NCBI RefSeq assembly: GCF_016617715.1
Contig: NZ_CP067225.1
Span: forward strand, 1,984,001 to 2,048,000
DNA: 64,000 nucleotides
Source of the DNA: Paracoccus sp. MC1862
GTDB taxonomy: Bacteria; Pseudomonadota; Alphaproteobacteria; Rhodobacterales; Rhodobacteraceae
Direction of reading: 5' to 3'
How positions within the stretch are numbered: position 1 is the stretch's first letter; each line of letters starts with the position of its first letter. Shown here piece by piece: positions 9,805-19,127 of the stretch. The position numbers and the translations under genes are program-made. Under the pieces are notes generated by a model, which was not told the origin of the DNA, searched no databases, and saw only the letters and a list, made by a program, of their open reading frames with translations.

Positions 9805-11156
9805 GTGGTGGAAATTCGCGGTCGGCGATCTCCGGTGCGGCGAAGGTTACGTGATCATGCGGCGAGATCAATGGAGCTGGCGGCGAGCGTCTCCCAGCCG
9901 TCGACCTTGCGCATGACGATCTGCCCGGAGGCGAGCAGCGCCCAGAACAGCATCGGCGCGGTCTCGGCCTCGGGCAGGACGGTCTGGGTCTTGATGCGGC
10001 GGCGGAACTCCTCGTGCAGACGCTCGATGGCATTGGTGGTGCGGGCCGATTCCCATTGGCCGGGCGGCAGGCGCGTGAAGGTGAAGAGCCGGTCGCCGGC
10101 TTCTTCGAGGCCGTCGGCGACGGCTCGACACTTCAGCCGCCACTTGCGCGAGACAACGCCTTCCGACGGGCCTCCACGTCGGCGGCAGTCTCGGCGTAGA
10201 TCATGTCGCGGTAGTCGTTGGTCAGTTCGTCGTGCAGCCGCTTCGGCGCGTGGGCGAGCAGGTTGCGGTGCTTGTGAACCGTGCAGCGCTGAACGGGGGC
10301 GTCGGGCCAGAGCGCCGCCAAGGCCGCTTCGAGCCCGGGCGCGCCGTCGACGATGACGAACCCGGGCGCGTTCAGGCCGCGCCGGGTCATGTCCGCGAGG
10401 AAGGTGGCCCAGGCGGCGGTGCTCTCGCCGCCCATGCTCCTGAGCGCCAGCAGCACCTTCTGGCCGTCTCGGCGCATCCCGACCGCAAGGCCACCAGCAG
10501 GGAGATGATGGTGGCCTTGCGGTCGATCTTCGTTCGGATCACCGTGCCGTCCAGGATCAGCCGGACGATGTCCTCGTCGTGGAGGCCGCGGCCGTTCCAG
10601 CCCTCCCAGTCGGTCCGAACCTTGCGCCAGGTGCTGCTGACCACATCCTTGCCCACGGCGCCGTCGAACAGCGCCGCCAGGGCACGGCGCACTCTCCGGG
10701 TGTTCGTTCCGGCGAGATAGGCACCGGCGATCAGCGCCTCTGCCCGCTTCGTCAGCCGCTGATAGCGGCGCAGTGCCTTCGAGCGCCATTCCGCCGTCCC
10801 GCCATCCTCGCACACGAGCTGTGCCCGCGGCACGCGCACCGTCTCGGCGCCGAACGTGCCGATCACCTGCCGGTCGCGGTGGCTATTGCGCCAACCGAGT
10901 ATGTGCTCCTCGGCGCGCTCATAGCGGCCCCGCCCGAGCGCGGCCGACAGCTCCTCCTCGAGGATCTCCTCGATGAAGGCACGAACCCGGCCGCGCACCT
11001 CGTCTTCCAGCGGATCGCTCCACCCCACACCGAGAAGTGGCGACGACGTCGGTGTCGTCGTAGTCTCATCCATGGCGTGGTCTCCACGGCGGCGGCAACC
11101 GCCGTCCAAGGTTGGGTCAATGCCCGGAGACTACGCCAGCCCTGAAACTCCACCAC
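9805..11156 (-). mobile_element. IS256-family insertion sequence, inactive
   Basis: About 1.35 kb bounded by imperfect inverted ends. The left end begins GTGGTGGAAATTC; the right end read inward begins GTGGTGGAGTTTC, and both continue with a GGCG and CTCCGG pattern. It encloses a single transposase reading leftwards that carries two frameshifts. The 8-9 bases flanking the two ends do not match, so either the target duplication has decayed or the exact ends are a few bases off. Confidence 0.75.
9855..11073 (-). pseudogene. IS256-family transposase, two frameshifts
   Basis: A mutator-type DDE transposase of about 406 codons in three frames. Part 1 starts MDETTTTPTSSP and holds EEELSAALGRGRYER and DGTVIRTKIDRKATI with the first catalytic aspartate. 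Near 10487 a lost base moves to the frame with VGMRRDGQKVLLALRSMGGES, FVIVDGAPGLEAAL (second aspartate) and CTVHKHRNLLAHAPK. Near 10150 a second shift leads to the frame with SARTTNAIERLHEEFRRRIKTQ (catalytic glutamate region) and the stop at 9855. IS256 transposases are normally one unbroken frame, so these are lesions rather than programmed frameshifting. Confidence 0.88.
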
Positions 11157-11316
11157 GTTCGCGACAGCACCTGGCTGCAGATGTTCAAGTGCTAAGCACT
11201 TTTGATATTACGTGCAGACATCTTCTGAAAGTAACAGCGTAAGACGATGGAAGGTCCGGCAGGCTGCCGCATCCCGCAGCGCTTCGGGGTCACTGGACCA
11301 AGAAAGCGTCAACGCA

Positions 11317-12524
11317 ATGCTGAAGTGTATCGCCGAAGAACCCCGCCTGCGGATCGTGCTGTATTCGCATGATACCCTCGGATTCGGGCATCTGCGCCGC
11401 AACATCATGCTGGCGAGCCGCTTGCGAAAGCTTCCCTCGCAGGCCGACATTCTGCTGCTGGCCGGGAAGCGCGAGGCCGGGTCGTTCAACCTGCCTGCGG
11501 GCATCGACCTCATCACGCTGCCAGCCAATGCCAAGCAGTCGGATGGCAGATATGCGCTGCGGCACCTCGGCCTTGACCTCAAGGCGCTGGCGAAGATCCG
11601 GGAAAACATCATCATGGCCGCGGTCCTGTCCTTCCGCCCCGACCTGTTCATCGTGGACAACGTGCCCCGCGGGGCGCAGCACGAACTGGACGCCACCCTG
11701 AGGATGCTGCGCGAAACCGGCGGCACCCGCGTGGTCCTTGGCCTGCGCGACGTCATCGACCGACGCGACAAGGTGCGCGGCCAATGGGTGAAGCAGCGCA
11801 ACTTCACCACGGTCAGCGAATGATATGACGACGTCAGGATCTACGGCGCGCAGGATTTCCATGACCTGATCGCCGAATACGACATGGGTCCGATCGTCCG
11901 GGACAAGGCCCGCTTCACCGGCTGCCTGCACCGTGACCACGCGGTTGATCAAGCCGCCTCGAACATGATCCGCGACAAAGTCCTGCACGGCGATTCCACG
12001 CCCTGCATCATGACGATGGTCGGCGGCGGGCGCGATGGCCTCGCGCTCTGCAAGGCCTTCGGCAAGACGCGGCTGCAGGAGGGGCGGCAGGGCATCCTCG
12101 TCACCGGCTCGCAGATGTCGCCGCGGGATGCGCGGACCGTGGCGGACATCGCACGGGACAATCACCAGCTGACGTGATCGACTTCCTGTCCGAAACCATC
12201 GCCCTGATCGACGGGGCGGACAGGCTCATCGGCATGGGCGGCTACAACACCGCCTGCGAGGTTCTGTCGCTGAACAAGGATGGGCTGATCGTGCCCCGCG
12301 CAACGCCGCGAGCGGAACAACTGATCCGCGCCGAACGGCTGGCGAGCCTCGGGCTGATCGACATGCTGCACCCCGACGAGATCTCGGCCAAACCGCCTGA
12401 CGGCCTGGATGGATCGTCCGCGCAGACAGTCGAACTTCCCCTGCCCGATCAACATGAAGGGCTTAAAAACGTGACCCTCTTCGCCGCGCAGGCCTTTGCC
12501 GCGAAGCCGCCCCACATCCATTGA
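11317..12524 (+). pseudogene. Glycosyltransferase, COG4671/MurG-like, broken
   Basis: The remains of a predicted GT-B glycosyltransferase. The N-terminal half reads RIVLYSHDTLGFGHLRRNIMLA, a typical nucleotide-sugar GT-B entry with the GHLRR motif, and continues to TRVVLGLRDVID. An in-frame TGA at 11821-11823 interrupts it, after which the same frame resumes YDDVRIYGAQDFHDL. A lost base near 12171 changes frame, and the acceptor-side domain DRLIGMGGYNTACEVLSLNK and IVPRATPRAEQ follows. The C-terminus then drifts into non-conserved sequence. The first plausible ATG is at 11317. The IS256 right end lies about 160 bases upstream. It is the first of four linked damaged genes that look like one glycan assembly and export cluster. 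Confidence 0.75.
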
Positions 12525-12544
12525 CCTGCAGGACAGGACAGGAG

Positions 12545-12927
12545 ATCAGGGCGCAGTTCACCGGCGCGGTCCCCGCCGACCGGGTGGCGGCGGAACTGGC
12601 GCGGATGTCGGTGGGCATCGCCTGCCATGGGCAAGACCAGCTCTTCTATTTCTCGCCGCTGAAGCTTAACGAATACATGGCGGCGGGCCTGCCTGCCGTC
12701 GTCTTGTGGACCGGGGGAGCTGAAGGATCTGACCGGCGCCGGCCCGTTTCAGGCCGGATGCCCCGCCGGAAGATCCCCGTGCCCTTGCCGCCGCACTGGC
12801 CGGGCTTGCTACCGATCCTGCCCGCCGCGTAGCGATAGGGGAGGCCACGCGGGACCATGTGCTGCGGTATCACAGTTGGGGCAGCATCGCCCGCGACCTG
12901 CTGGCGCGCGCCGGGATCGGGCCATGA
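12545..12927 (+). pseudogene. C-terminal remnant of a GT4-type glycosyltransferase
   Basis: Only the C-terminal third of a GT4-like transferase is present: FTGAVPADRVAAELARMSVGI followed by FYFSPLKLNEYMAAGLPAVV, the usual donor-binding E-x7-E-like region (KLNEYMAAG). A frameshift near 12710 follows, after which another frame gives GELKDLTGAG and further on LRYHSWGSIARDLLARAGIGP. The N-terminal domain is absent and the fragment abuts the previous pseudogene, so an internal deletion fused the two. Its TGA overlaps the ATG of the ABC exporter remnant at 12924. Confidence 0.65.
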
Positions 12928-14749
12928 CCGCCAGGCCAAGCAGCCGCAAAGGTGACCTTGTCGAGGCGATGCCCGGCCTGCGCCGGATGATGGCCCGGAT
13001 GCAGCCCTATCTGCGACCGCACCGGGGGCTGGTAGCCGGGGGCAGCGCGGCACTGATCGCCTCGGTCCTGACCAAGCTGGCCGAGCCATGGCCGCTGAAG
13101 TTCGTCATCGACAACGTGGTGGATGTCGGCCCCGACACCGCCCGCACCACCGGGTTTGCCGCCTTGGACGGCCTGACCACGCAGGAACTGCTGCTGGCCT
13201 GCGCCATCGGCCTTGTCGTCATCATCGGCTTTCGCGCGCTTTTCGAATACACGGCAACGATCTGCTTCGCCAAGGCAGGCAGCCGGGTGCTGACGCAGGT
13301 GCGCGGCGACCTGTTCCGCCACCTGCAGCAGTTGCCGCTGTCCTTCCATTCGCGCAGCCGCACCGGCGACCTGACCATGCGGCTGATTTCCGACGTGGGG
13401 ATGCTCAAGGAAACGGCGGTCACGGCGGTACTGCCGCTGGCGGTAAACGCGCTGATCCTGTTCGGCATGGCCGGGGTCATGCTGTGGATGAACTGGCAGC
13501 TTGCGATAATCGCGCTGGCGCCGCTGCTATGGGCGCTGTCCATCAGCTGCGGCAAGCGCATCCAGACCGTCAGCCGCAAGCAGCGCAGGATCAAGGGGAC
13601 GATGGCCGCGACCGCCGCCGAAAGCCTCGCCGGCATCCGCACGATCAAGGCGCTGAGAGTCGAGGATCAGGTCGCCCGCGGCTTCATCGAGAACAACCTG
13701 AAAAGCCTGAAGGGCAGCGTGAAATCGCAGCGGCTGTCGGCGGGGCTGGAACGCTCGGTCAATCTGCTGGTCGCGGTGGCGACGGCGCTGATTATGTTCA
13801 TTGGGGCGCGGATGGTGCTGGCGGGAAGGCTTTCGTCGGGGGACCTGCTGGTCTTCATCACCTACCTGAAGAACACCTTCGCCCCGTCCGCGATTACGCG
13901 AAATATTCCGCGCGTCTCGCCAAGGCCACGGCGGCGGGCGAGCGGGTGGTGGGCCTTCTGGACCTGCCCGCAACCGTGGACCGCGAGGGGGCGCGCGAGG
14001 CCGACTTCCGGCACAGCCGCATTACCTTCCGCGACGTGCATTTCAGCTACGATTCCGACCGCCCGCAACTGCGTGGCGTCAGCGTGGACATCCCGGCAGG
14101 ACAGACTGTCGCCATCTCCGGCCGTCGGGCGCGGGCAAGTCCACCTTCGTCAGCCTGCTGATGCGGCTTCACGACCCGCAATCGGGCCGGATCGAGATCG
14201 ACGGCACCGACATCCACGGCTTCCCCCTGAAAAGCCGCGCAGCCGCATCAGCTTCGTCCCGCAAGAGGCGCTGCTGTTTTCCCAGACCCTGCGCGAGAAC
14301 CTGACGCTGGGCGTGGGACGAGAGATCCGCGATGCCAAGATGCAGCAGGCCGCGAGCCGCGCCCGCGCGCATGACTTCATCGCGGCGCTGCCCTAGGGTT
14401 ACATACGCAGCTTGCGGAACGCGGCGGCTCGCTGTCAGCAGGCCAGCGCATCGTCATCGCCCACGCGGGCCTGCGCCGCGTGCCGATCTTCGTGCTGGAC
14501 GAGCCGACCGTGGACCTTGACGCCGAGAACGAGCAGGCAGTGATCGAGACGATCATGGAGATGGCCCGCGGCCGTTACCACCCTGATCATCACCCATGAC
14601 CTGACCCTTGCCGGGCACTGCGACCGCATCCTCTGCCTCGACGGCGGCGATCTGGCCGCAAACGGCAGCCCGGCCGAGCTTCCGAGTCCCGGGACGGGCT
14701 GTTCGCGCGCCTGACCGCGCAGGCGGTTCCGGCAAGACGGAGGACCTGA
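12924..14749 (+). pseudogene. MsbA-type ABC exporter, multiply frameshifted
   Basis: A half-transporter with an N-terminal six-helix membrane domain (intact to about residue 320) and a C-terminal ATPase. Single-base losses are seen near 13881, 14122 (inside the Walker A region, restored as [16 protein letters not shown]) and 14238. An in-frame TAG (14396) replaces the glutamine of the ALPQGY motif, and further shifts occur near 14405 and 14573. The signature region reads SLSAGQRIVIAHA and has lost two residues against the canonical LSGGQRQR. Walker B is still visible as IFVLDEPTVDLDAENEQ. Five or more lesions exclude a simple sequencing slip. It probably exported the product of the upstream glycosyltransferases. 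Confidence 0.85.
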
Positions 14750-15084
14750 TGCGCGCCAACGCCGACCTGATCGCCCGAGAGCACGGCTTGCCGGGACTGC
14801 CCCTGATGCTGGACCCGCTAAGGCTGGCGGATACTCTTGGCTGCGGGCCTTTGCGGCTGGACTACCTGCGCCTGAAAAGCGGGACGAACTGCGTCGCCGC
14901 CTAGCGCATCGGCGACAACTGGCTGATCGCCAAGGCGGTCACGATGGACCGGGTGGCCGAGCTTCGGCGCGGTCCGGATCGGGCCGTCCTGACGGTCGCC
15001 CTTCCACCCCCGATGACCCGTTTGGCCTGGCGCTGGCCGGAGCGGAGGCCAACTTCTATGCAGCTCTGGAAACCGGGCCCATAG
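14749..15084 (+). pseudogene. Fragment of a phosphotransferase-like (APH fold) protein
   Basis: The ATG at 14749 overlaps the exporter stop (TGATG). The protein begins MRANADLIAREHGLPGLPLM and reaches LRLKSGTNCVAA, where an in-frame TAG (14902-14904) interrupts what continues as RIGDNWLIAKAV. That pattern resembles the N-terminal strand and lysine region of aminoglycoside phosphotransferase-like kinases found with such ABC/glycosyltransferase clusters. Similarity fades after about base 14960 and the rest of the gene is gone. The assignment is by pattern only. Confidence 0.45.
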
Positions 15085-15993
15085 CCTCGTAACTAACCGA
15101 GTCTGCCTCCGGCAAACCCGGCGCGGTTCACTGCCTTACGTTCGGAAAGCGAGAGCTTGCCCGGGACTCGATGGACAGAACCAGCTTCCTCCACTTACCT
15201 GTGGGAGCTACCTCCGATCTGCAGGTGCCCCTACTCGCTCGCTCCCTGCGCGTCGCGCCTGCGGCGCGTCTTGCTCGCGCTTCGCGCGAGTAGCTTGAGC
15301 CTTTTCACCGGAGCCTGTTCAGCGTGACGCAACTCCTGTGATCTTCTGTTGATGTCCCTTCGGAGGTGACTATTCCCCCTGCCACTAGAACGAATAGGAA
15401 GCGCTGGGGAAAAACTCCGGCGCGGCTCTGGAATGGCAGGGGGATGCTCGACGTTTCCCTTCGTCGATGTGGTGAACTGAAACTTGTGTGTCAGACAAGC
15501 CGGGCGGCTTCCGAAGTCCCGGCGATATTCAGCGCATCCTGACCCTCTCGGGTCAAAGCGGTTGCAGTCTCGCGACTGCGCGACATGGACGGCTTACCTT
15601 CAACCGCGACCATATCCGGCAGTTGTCACACCCCCCTTGCGGGACAGGACAGAACTGCCATCTTTTTTGATGCTATTCGGAGTTCCCGGGAAGCAACCGC
15701 TTGGGGCGTCCGTCATTCCCTGACGGGGTGCGAACCCTCGCGATCTAACCTGCAGCCTGTCGGCTGGATGACTCCCCGCACCGTCTCGTTTTCGGCATTC
15801 TGGGGGTTATTTGGCGGTGGCCGACAACATGTCCTGATCCAGACTGACTGTCTGGGACCAGTCTTGAAGCCTTTAACCTAGACATAAGGGCGCGGATCGA
15901 CCGCTGGTGTCCACCACCGCTACTCCCTTGATAGCAGCGTGGATTCGCAGTGCAGGAGTCCGACACAGTGAAATTGCTCCTTCCAGCACGGGT
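15085..15993. other. 909-bp stretch with no recognisable gene
   Basis: No frame here shows family similarity; open frames of 79 to 98 codons have non-coding composition. It contains two adjacent perfect hairpins (CGCGCC/GGCGCG at 15254-15268 and CTCGCGC/GCGCGAG at 15274-15290), a 10-bp inverted repeat CCCCCTGCCA (15375-15384) / TGGCAGGGGG (15434-15443), and the dyad CAGACtgactGTCTG near 15840. It may be the rubbed-out end of the phosphotransferase gene plus other remnants. Confidence 0.6.
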
Positions 15994-16659
15994 CTAGGCC
16001 TGCCGAGCAGGTGCGGAAACAATTGAAAGCGCGTCATTCGGCAGCGGTCGCTGCAGTGCCCTTGCGTCCGTCCAGTCCGCCGTGAGCCACGCCTCGATCT
16101 CGTCCTGTGTCGTCAGGATCACAGGCATCGCCTTGGGATGAACCGGCTTGACCACAGCATTGGGCTCGGTCGTGAGAAAGGCGAAAAGCTCATGTCGGCC
16201 CGGTCGCGGCGTCCGGTTAGATCCCCGCGTGCCGTGCCAGGGCGTCCAGATCCCCGCGAAGAAGAACAGCGGCTGTATCTCGTCGAGCGCGAACCAGACG
16301 ATCGGCTTGCGCTTGGTGACCGGATCGGGGCGTTGGCCGTATTCCGAGAAGGCCGTGGCGGGCACGATGCAGCGATGCTCCACTCCCAGCCACCGCCGCC
16401 AGTGCGGGCTTGCGACGTTGCGGATGTTGGTGACGCCCGTATCGGGCGCGTCCGGCGCCTTGAGGAACTGCAGCGGCGTCGGCATGCCCCAGGTCAGCCG
16501 GGCGAGTTCGCGCCCGCTCGCGGTGTTGCGCACCACAGGCGCCGGACGGTCGGGATAAAGGTCGAGTTCGGGTTCGAGATTGCCGGTGCTGTCTTGGACG
16601 ACCCGCGCCAAGTCCCGGATCGCCTGCTGGTTTGTGGTCAGGTTATACAGGTTGCACAT
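15994..16659 (-). CDS. yedK: SRAP-domain (HMCES/YedK) abasic-site protein
   Basis: An SOS-response-associated peptidase-family protein of 221 residues, whose family forms a thiazolidine crosslink with abasic sites in single-stranded DNA. The start ATG is fixed by chemistry: after Met removal the catalytic cysteine must be N-terminal, and only the ATG at 16659 gives MCNLYN. The other active-site residues are visible as NIRNV (about 79-83), the glutamate of PATAFSEYGQ (E106) and the histidine of KPVHPKAMPV (H174). It is intact although neighbouring genes are broken. It is divergent from the imuA remnant 157 bases away, which suggests a shared damage-inducible DNA-repair locus. Confidence 0.94.
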   Translation of the reverse strand: MCNLYNLTTNQQAIRDLARVVQDSTGNLEPELDLYPDRPAPVVRNTASGRELARLTWGMPTPLQFLKAPDAPDTGVTNIRNVASPHWRRWLGVEHRCIVPATAFSEYGQRPDPVTKRKPIVWFALDEIQPLFFFAGIWTPWHGTRGSNRTPRPGRHELFAFLTTEPNAVVKPVHPKAMPVILTTQDEIEAWLTADWTDARALQRPLPNDALSIVSAPARQA

Positions 16660-16816
16660 CCGCTTGCCTCCGGCCTGGTCGGCATAGTGTAGCGGGGCAG
16701 CGACAGTTCCGCATCTCCGGCTCATGCTCTCTGTGGCTCGGATTGACATGGTCCACTATTCGGAACAAAAACAGAACATTGATGTTGTTCCATTGTCCTG
16801 CCGGAGCCTTCCACCC

Positions 16817-17573
16817 ATGACCTCTCCTGCTCCCAGCCTTGCTCACCTCCGAAAGCAGATTGTCCGGATCGGGGGCGAAGGCGATCGGGCATCCGGCGTT
16901 CTCCCCTTCGACCTTCCCGCGCTCGACTGCAGGCTGCCGGGTGGGGGTCTGGCGCTGGGCCGCCTGCACGAGGTGGCGGGGGGCGGAAACGGCGCGGTGG
17001 ACGGCGCGGCGGCGGCCTGCTTTGCGGCCGGGATCGCGGCACGGCTGTCCGGCACGGTGCTCTGGTGCGTGATCGCGGCAGATATCTTTGCCCCGGGGCT
17101 GGCGCAGGCGGAGTTCTCGCCGGACCGGGTGATCCATGTCGAGACGGGGGACGAGACACCCGTGCTCGCCTGAATGGAGGAAGGGCTTCGGCATGGCGGG
17201 CTTGCGGTCGTTGTCGCGGAAGCCCCGCGTCTCCCGATGACCGCATCGCGGCGGCTGCACTTGGCGGCCCGGGAGAGCGGGGACCATGGGCCTCGCGCTC
17301 CGGTGCGGCCGGCCTCAGGCAGACGCTTCGGACTTCGGCCAGCCCACGGCGGCGATGACGCGCTGGCGGATCTCGGCGCTGCTCTCAGCGCCACTGCCGG
17401 TGCCGGGCATGGGACGGCCGCGCCGGCTGGTCGAGTTGGTCCGCGCCCGCGCCGGCGAATGCTTCGAACTTGAACTAGAGGCATGCGATGGGGCGGGTCG
17501 CCTCGGTCTGGTTGCCCATGTGGCGGACGGATCGGCTGCGGCAGAAGGCTGGCAACGCCGCGCCACAGGATGA
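16817..17573 (+). pseudogene. imuA: ImuA (SOS mutagenesis accessory protein), broken
   Basis: ImuA is the RecA-like accessory protein of the ImuA-ImuB-DnaE2 translesion mutasome. The frame begins MTSPAPSLAHLRKQIVRI and includes LPGGGLALGRLHEVAGGG, the usual ImuA N-terminal pattern. A nonsense codon TGA (17171-17173) stands where the frame would otherwise continue into MEEGLRHGGLAVVVAEAPRL. An extra base near 17283 then shifts the frame before GLALRCGRPQADASDFGQPT. The C-terminus overlaps the imuB start, the normal arrangement. Two independent lesions make it non-functional as read. Confidence 0.85.
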
Positions 17574-18600
17574 CGTGCCGCTGGTAGTGGCCGGGCGCGT
17601 CGGCAACCGCCGGGTGGTGACAGCCGCGGATGCGGCGGCGCAAGCCTTGGGTCTCTCAGCGGGCATGCCGGTGAGCACGGCACAGGCGCTGGTGCCGGGG
17701 CTGGTCATGGTGCAAGCCGATCCCAAAGCGGATGCAGAAAGCTTTGGGCGGCTGGCGGTCTGGGTCATGCAGCGGGTCTCGCTTATCGTAGCCCCCGATC
17801 CGCCCGGCGACATCGTCCTGGACACGACGGGCGCCGACCACCTGCAGGGCGGCGAGGCCACCATGCTGGAGGCGCTGGTTGGACGGCTGGTGATGTCCGG
17901 CGTCACTGCCCGTGCGGCGGTTGCGGATAGCTGGGGCGCGGCGCATGCCCTCGCCCGACACATGGCGGATCCAGTCTTCCTTGCCCCCGGCACCGCAGAG
18001 CGCGTGTTGGCGCCGCTGCCCATCCAGGCCCTGCGTCTGCCCCTCGCCACGATCGCCGGGTTGCGCACCTTGGGCTTCACCCGCACGGCGATCTCTGGGA
18101 CCAGCCCCGCGCCCCGCTCACCCGCCGCTTCGGCCCGGACCTCTGCCGCAGGCTCGACCAGGCGCTGGGCGCAGTGGCAGTGGAGTTCGAGCCCGTCCGC
18201 CCCGAAGGACTTGTCGCGGTGCGCCGGGTCTTTGCCGAGCCTATCGCCGCGGCCGAGATCATCGCCTGTTACATTCGCAAGCTGGTCGTCGCGCTGTGCG
18301 AGCAACTGAAAGAGCGCGGCCTCGGCGCCCGCCGGCTCGATCTCCTCTGCCACCGCATCAATAACGACCTTCAGACGGTGCGGGTTGGGCTCGCGTGTCC
18401 GGTGCAGGACCCGCAGCCGCTCACCCCGCTCCTCTGCGCCCGGATCGAGGCCATCGGGCCGGGGTTCGGCATCGAGATCATGGTGCTGATGGCGACGCTT
18501 GCCGAGCCCCTGGCGCCTCGGCAGGCGGCGAGCCCGCTGGAGGCGCCCGCGCCCGACCGCGCGGGGCTGATCGACACGCTGGCGAACCGCGTATCCCCGA
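17488..18600 (+). pseudogene. imuB: ImuB (Y-family polymerase-like), frameshifted and 3' truncated
   Basis: ImuB is a catalytically inactive Y-family polymerase homologue that links DnaE2 to the clamp. It starts MGRVASVWLPMWRTDRL and keeps the fingers/palm-like part VVTAADAAAQALGLSAGMPVS to about residue 200. A shift near 18093 leads into DLWDQPRAPLTRRFGPDL and EFEPVRPEGLVAVRRVFAEP, and the frame then runs to DTLANRV. Beyond that, similarity stops and the family's last ~100-150 residues, including the clamp-binding region, are missing. No dnaE2 follows. The cassette is therefore a remnant. Confidence 0.85.
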
Positions 18601-18739
18601 TGCCAGGCGTGACATACCGCGGGCACGGCTCTTCTGACGGCGAGAACTCGCTGGCCTGCGAAATCTTGCCGAACCGCACATACACGCATGCGTTGAGCGT
18701 GGCGGAACGTCAACGGAGAACTCAGCCCGGGAGACAACC

Positions 18740-19018
18740 ATGTCGCTCTACGAGAATGCTTACGGCACCGTCACAGCCGTTTCCACGACCCGTGCCGGCA
18801 GCCTTGTCAATGTCAGGCTCCGAAGCACTGACAAGGCCCTCGAAGGAACAACCATCCAGGCCTTCGTGCCAAAAAGCCTCAATCCGCCTGAGGGAGCAAG
18901 GAGCAGACCGGGTGACAGGGCCTTCCTCATGGGAGAACTCGACATCGTATCAGGCGAACTTCTCCCTCAGGGCAATGATCTCGCCCTGTTGCGCGTCGAG
19001 GTCTGCCTGCGCGCCTGA
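18740..19018 (+). CDS. Small conserved-looking protein, unknown (beta-rich)
   Basis: A 92-residue protein, MSLYENAYGTVTAVSTTRAG onward, preceded by a GGGAGA ribosome site. I do not recognise it. Alternating hydrophobic stretches (GTVTAV, LVNVRLR, IQAFVP, FLMGELDIV, ALLRVEVCL) predict a small beta-barrel, perhaps OB-like, but this is secondary-structure guesswork. It lies between the imuB remnant and the cecR-like operon, reads the same way as both, and is separated from the next gene by about 110 bases holding the palindrome. Confidence 0.55.
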   Translation: MSLYENAYGTVTAVSTTRAGSLVNVRLRSTDKALEGTTIQAFVPKSLNPPEGARSRPGDRAFLMGELDIVSGELLPQGNDLALLRVEVCLRA

Positions 19019-19093
19019 GGGTAGCACAAGACCGCATGAGTGGCAGCTTTTCCAAACGAGCATCGCCGAAATCAGCACAAGGAGTTTTCCACT

Positions 19094-19121
19094 TGATTGG
19101 ATCAATCGATTGATCCAATCA
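19094..19121. promoter_or_regulatory. Perfect 28-bp palindrome, probable TetR/CecR operator
   Basis: Each half reads TGATTGGATCAATC and the two join without a spacer, giving a perfect 28-base dyad. It ends 6 bases before the ATG of the TetR-family gene. TetR proteins bind such dyads as dimers, so autoregulation of the efflux operon is the natural reading. The closeness to the start codon implies that binding would block transcription start or elongation at the very 5' end. Confidence 0.85.
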
Positions 19122-19127
19122 TGAGTG

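Noticed and set aside
9855..11073. Programmed frameshifting in the IS256 transposase
   Set aside because: IS256-family transposases use one frame; no slippery heptamer is seen at either site and two shifts are needed.
18174..19124. 316-codon frame running from imuB through the small beta-rich gene
   Set aside because: Only its first ~140 codons are ImuB; the rest is out of frame with the real gene at 18740 and has no protein character.
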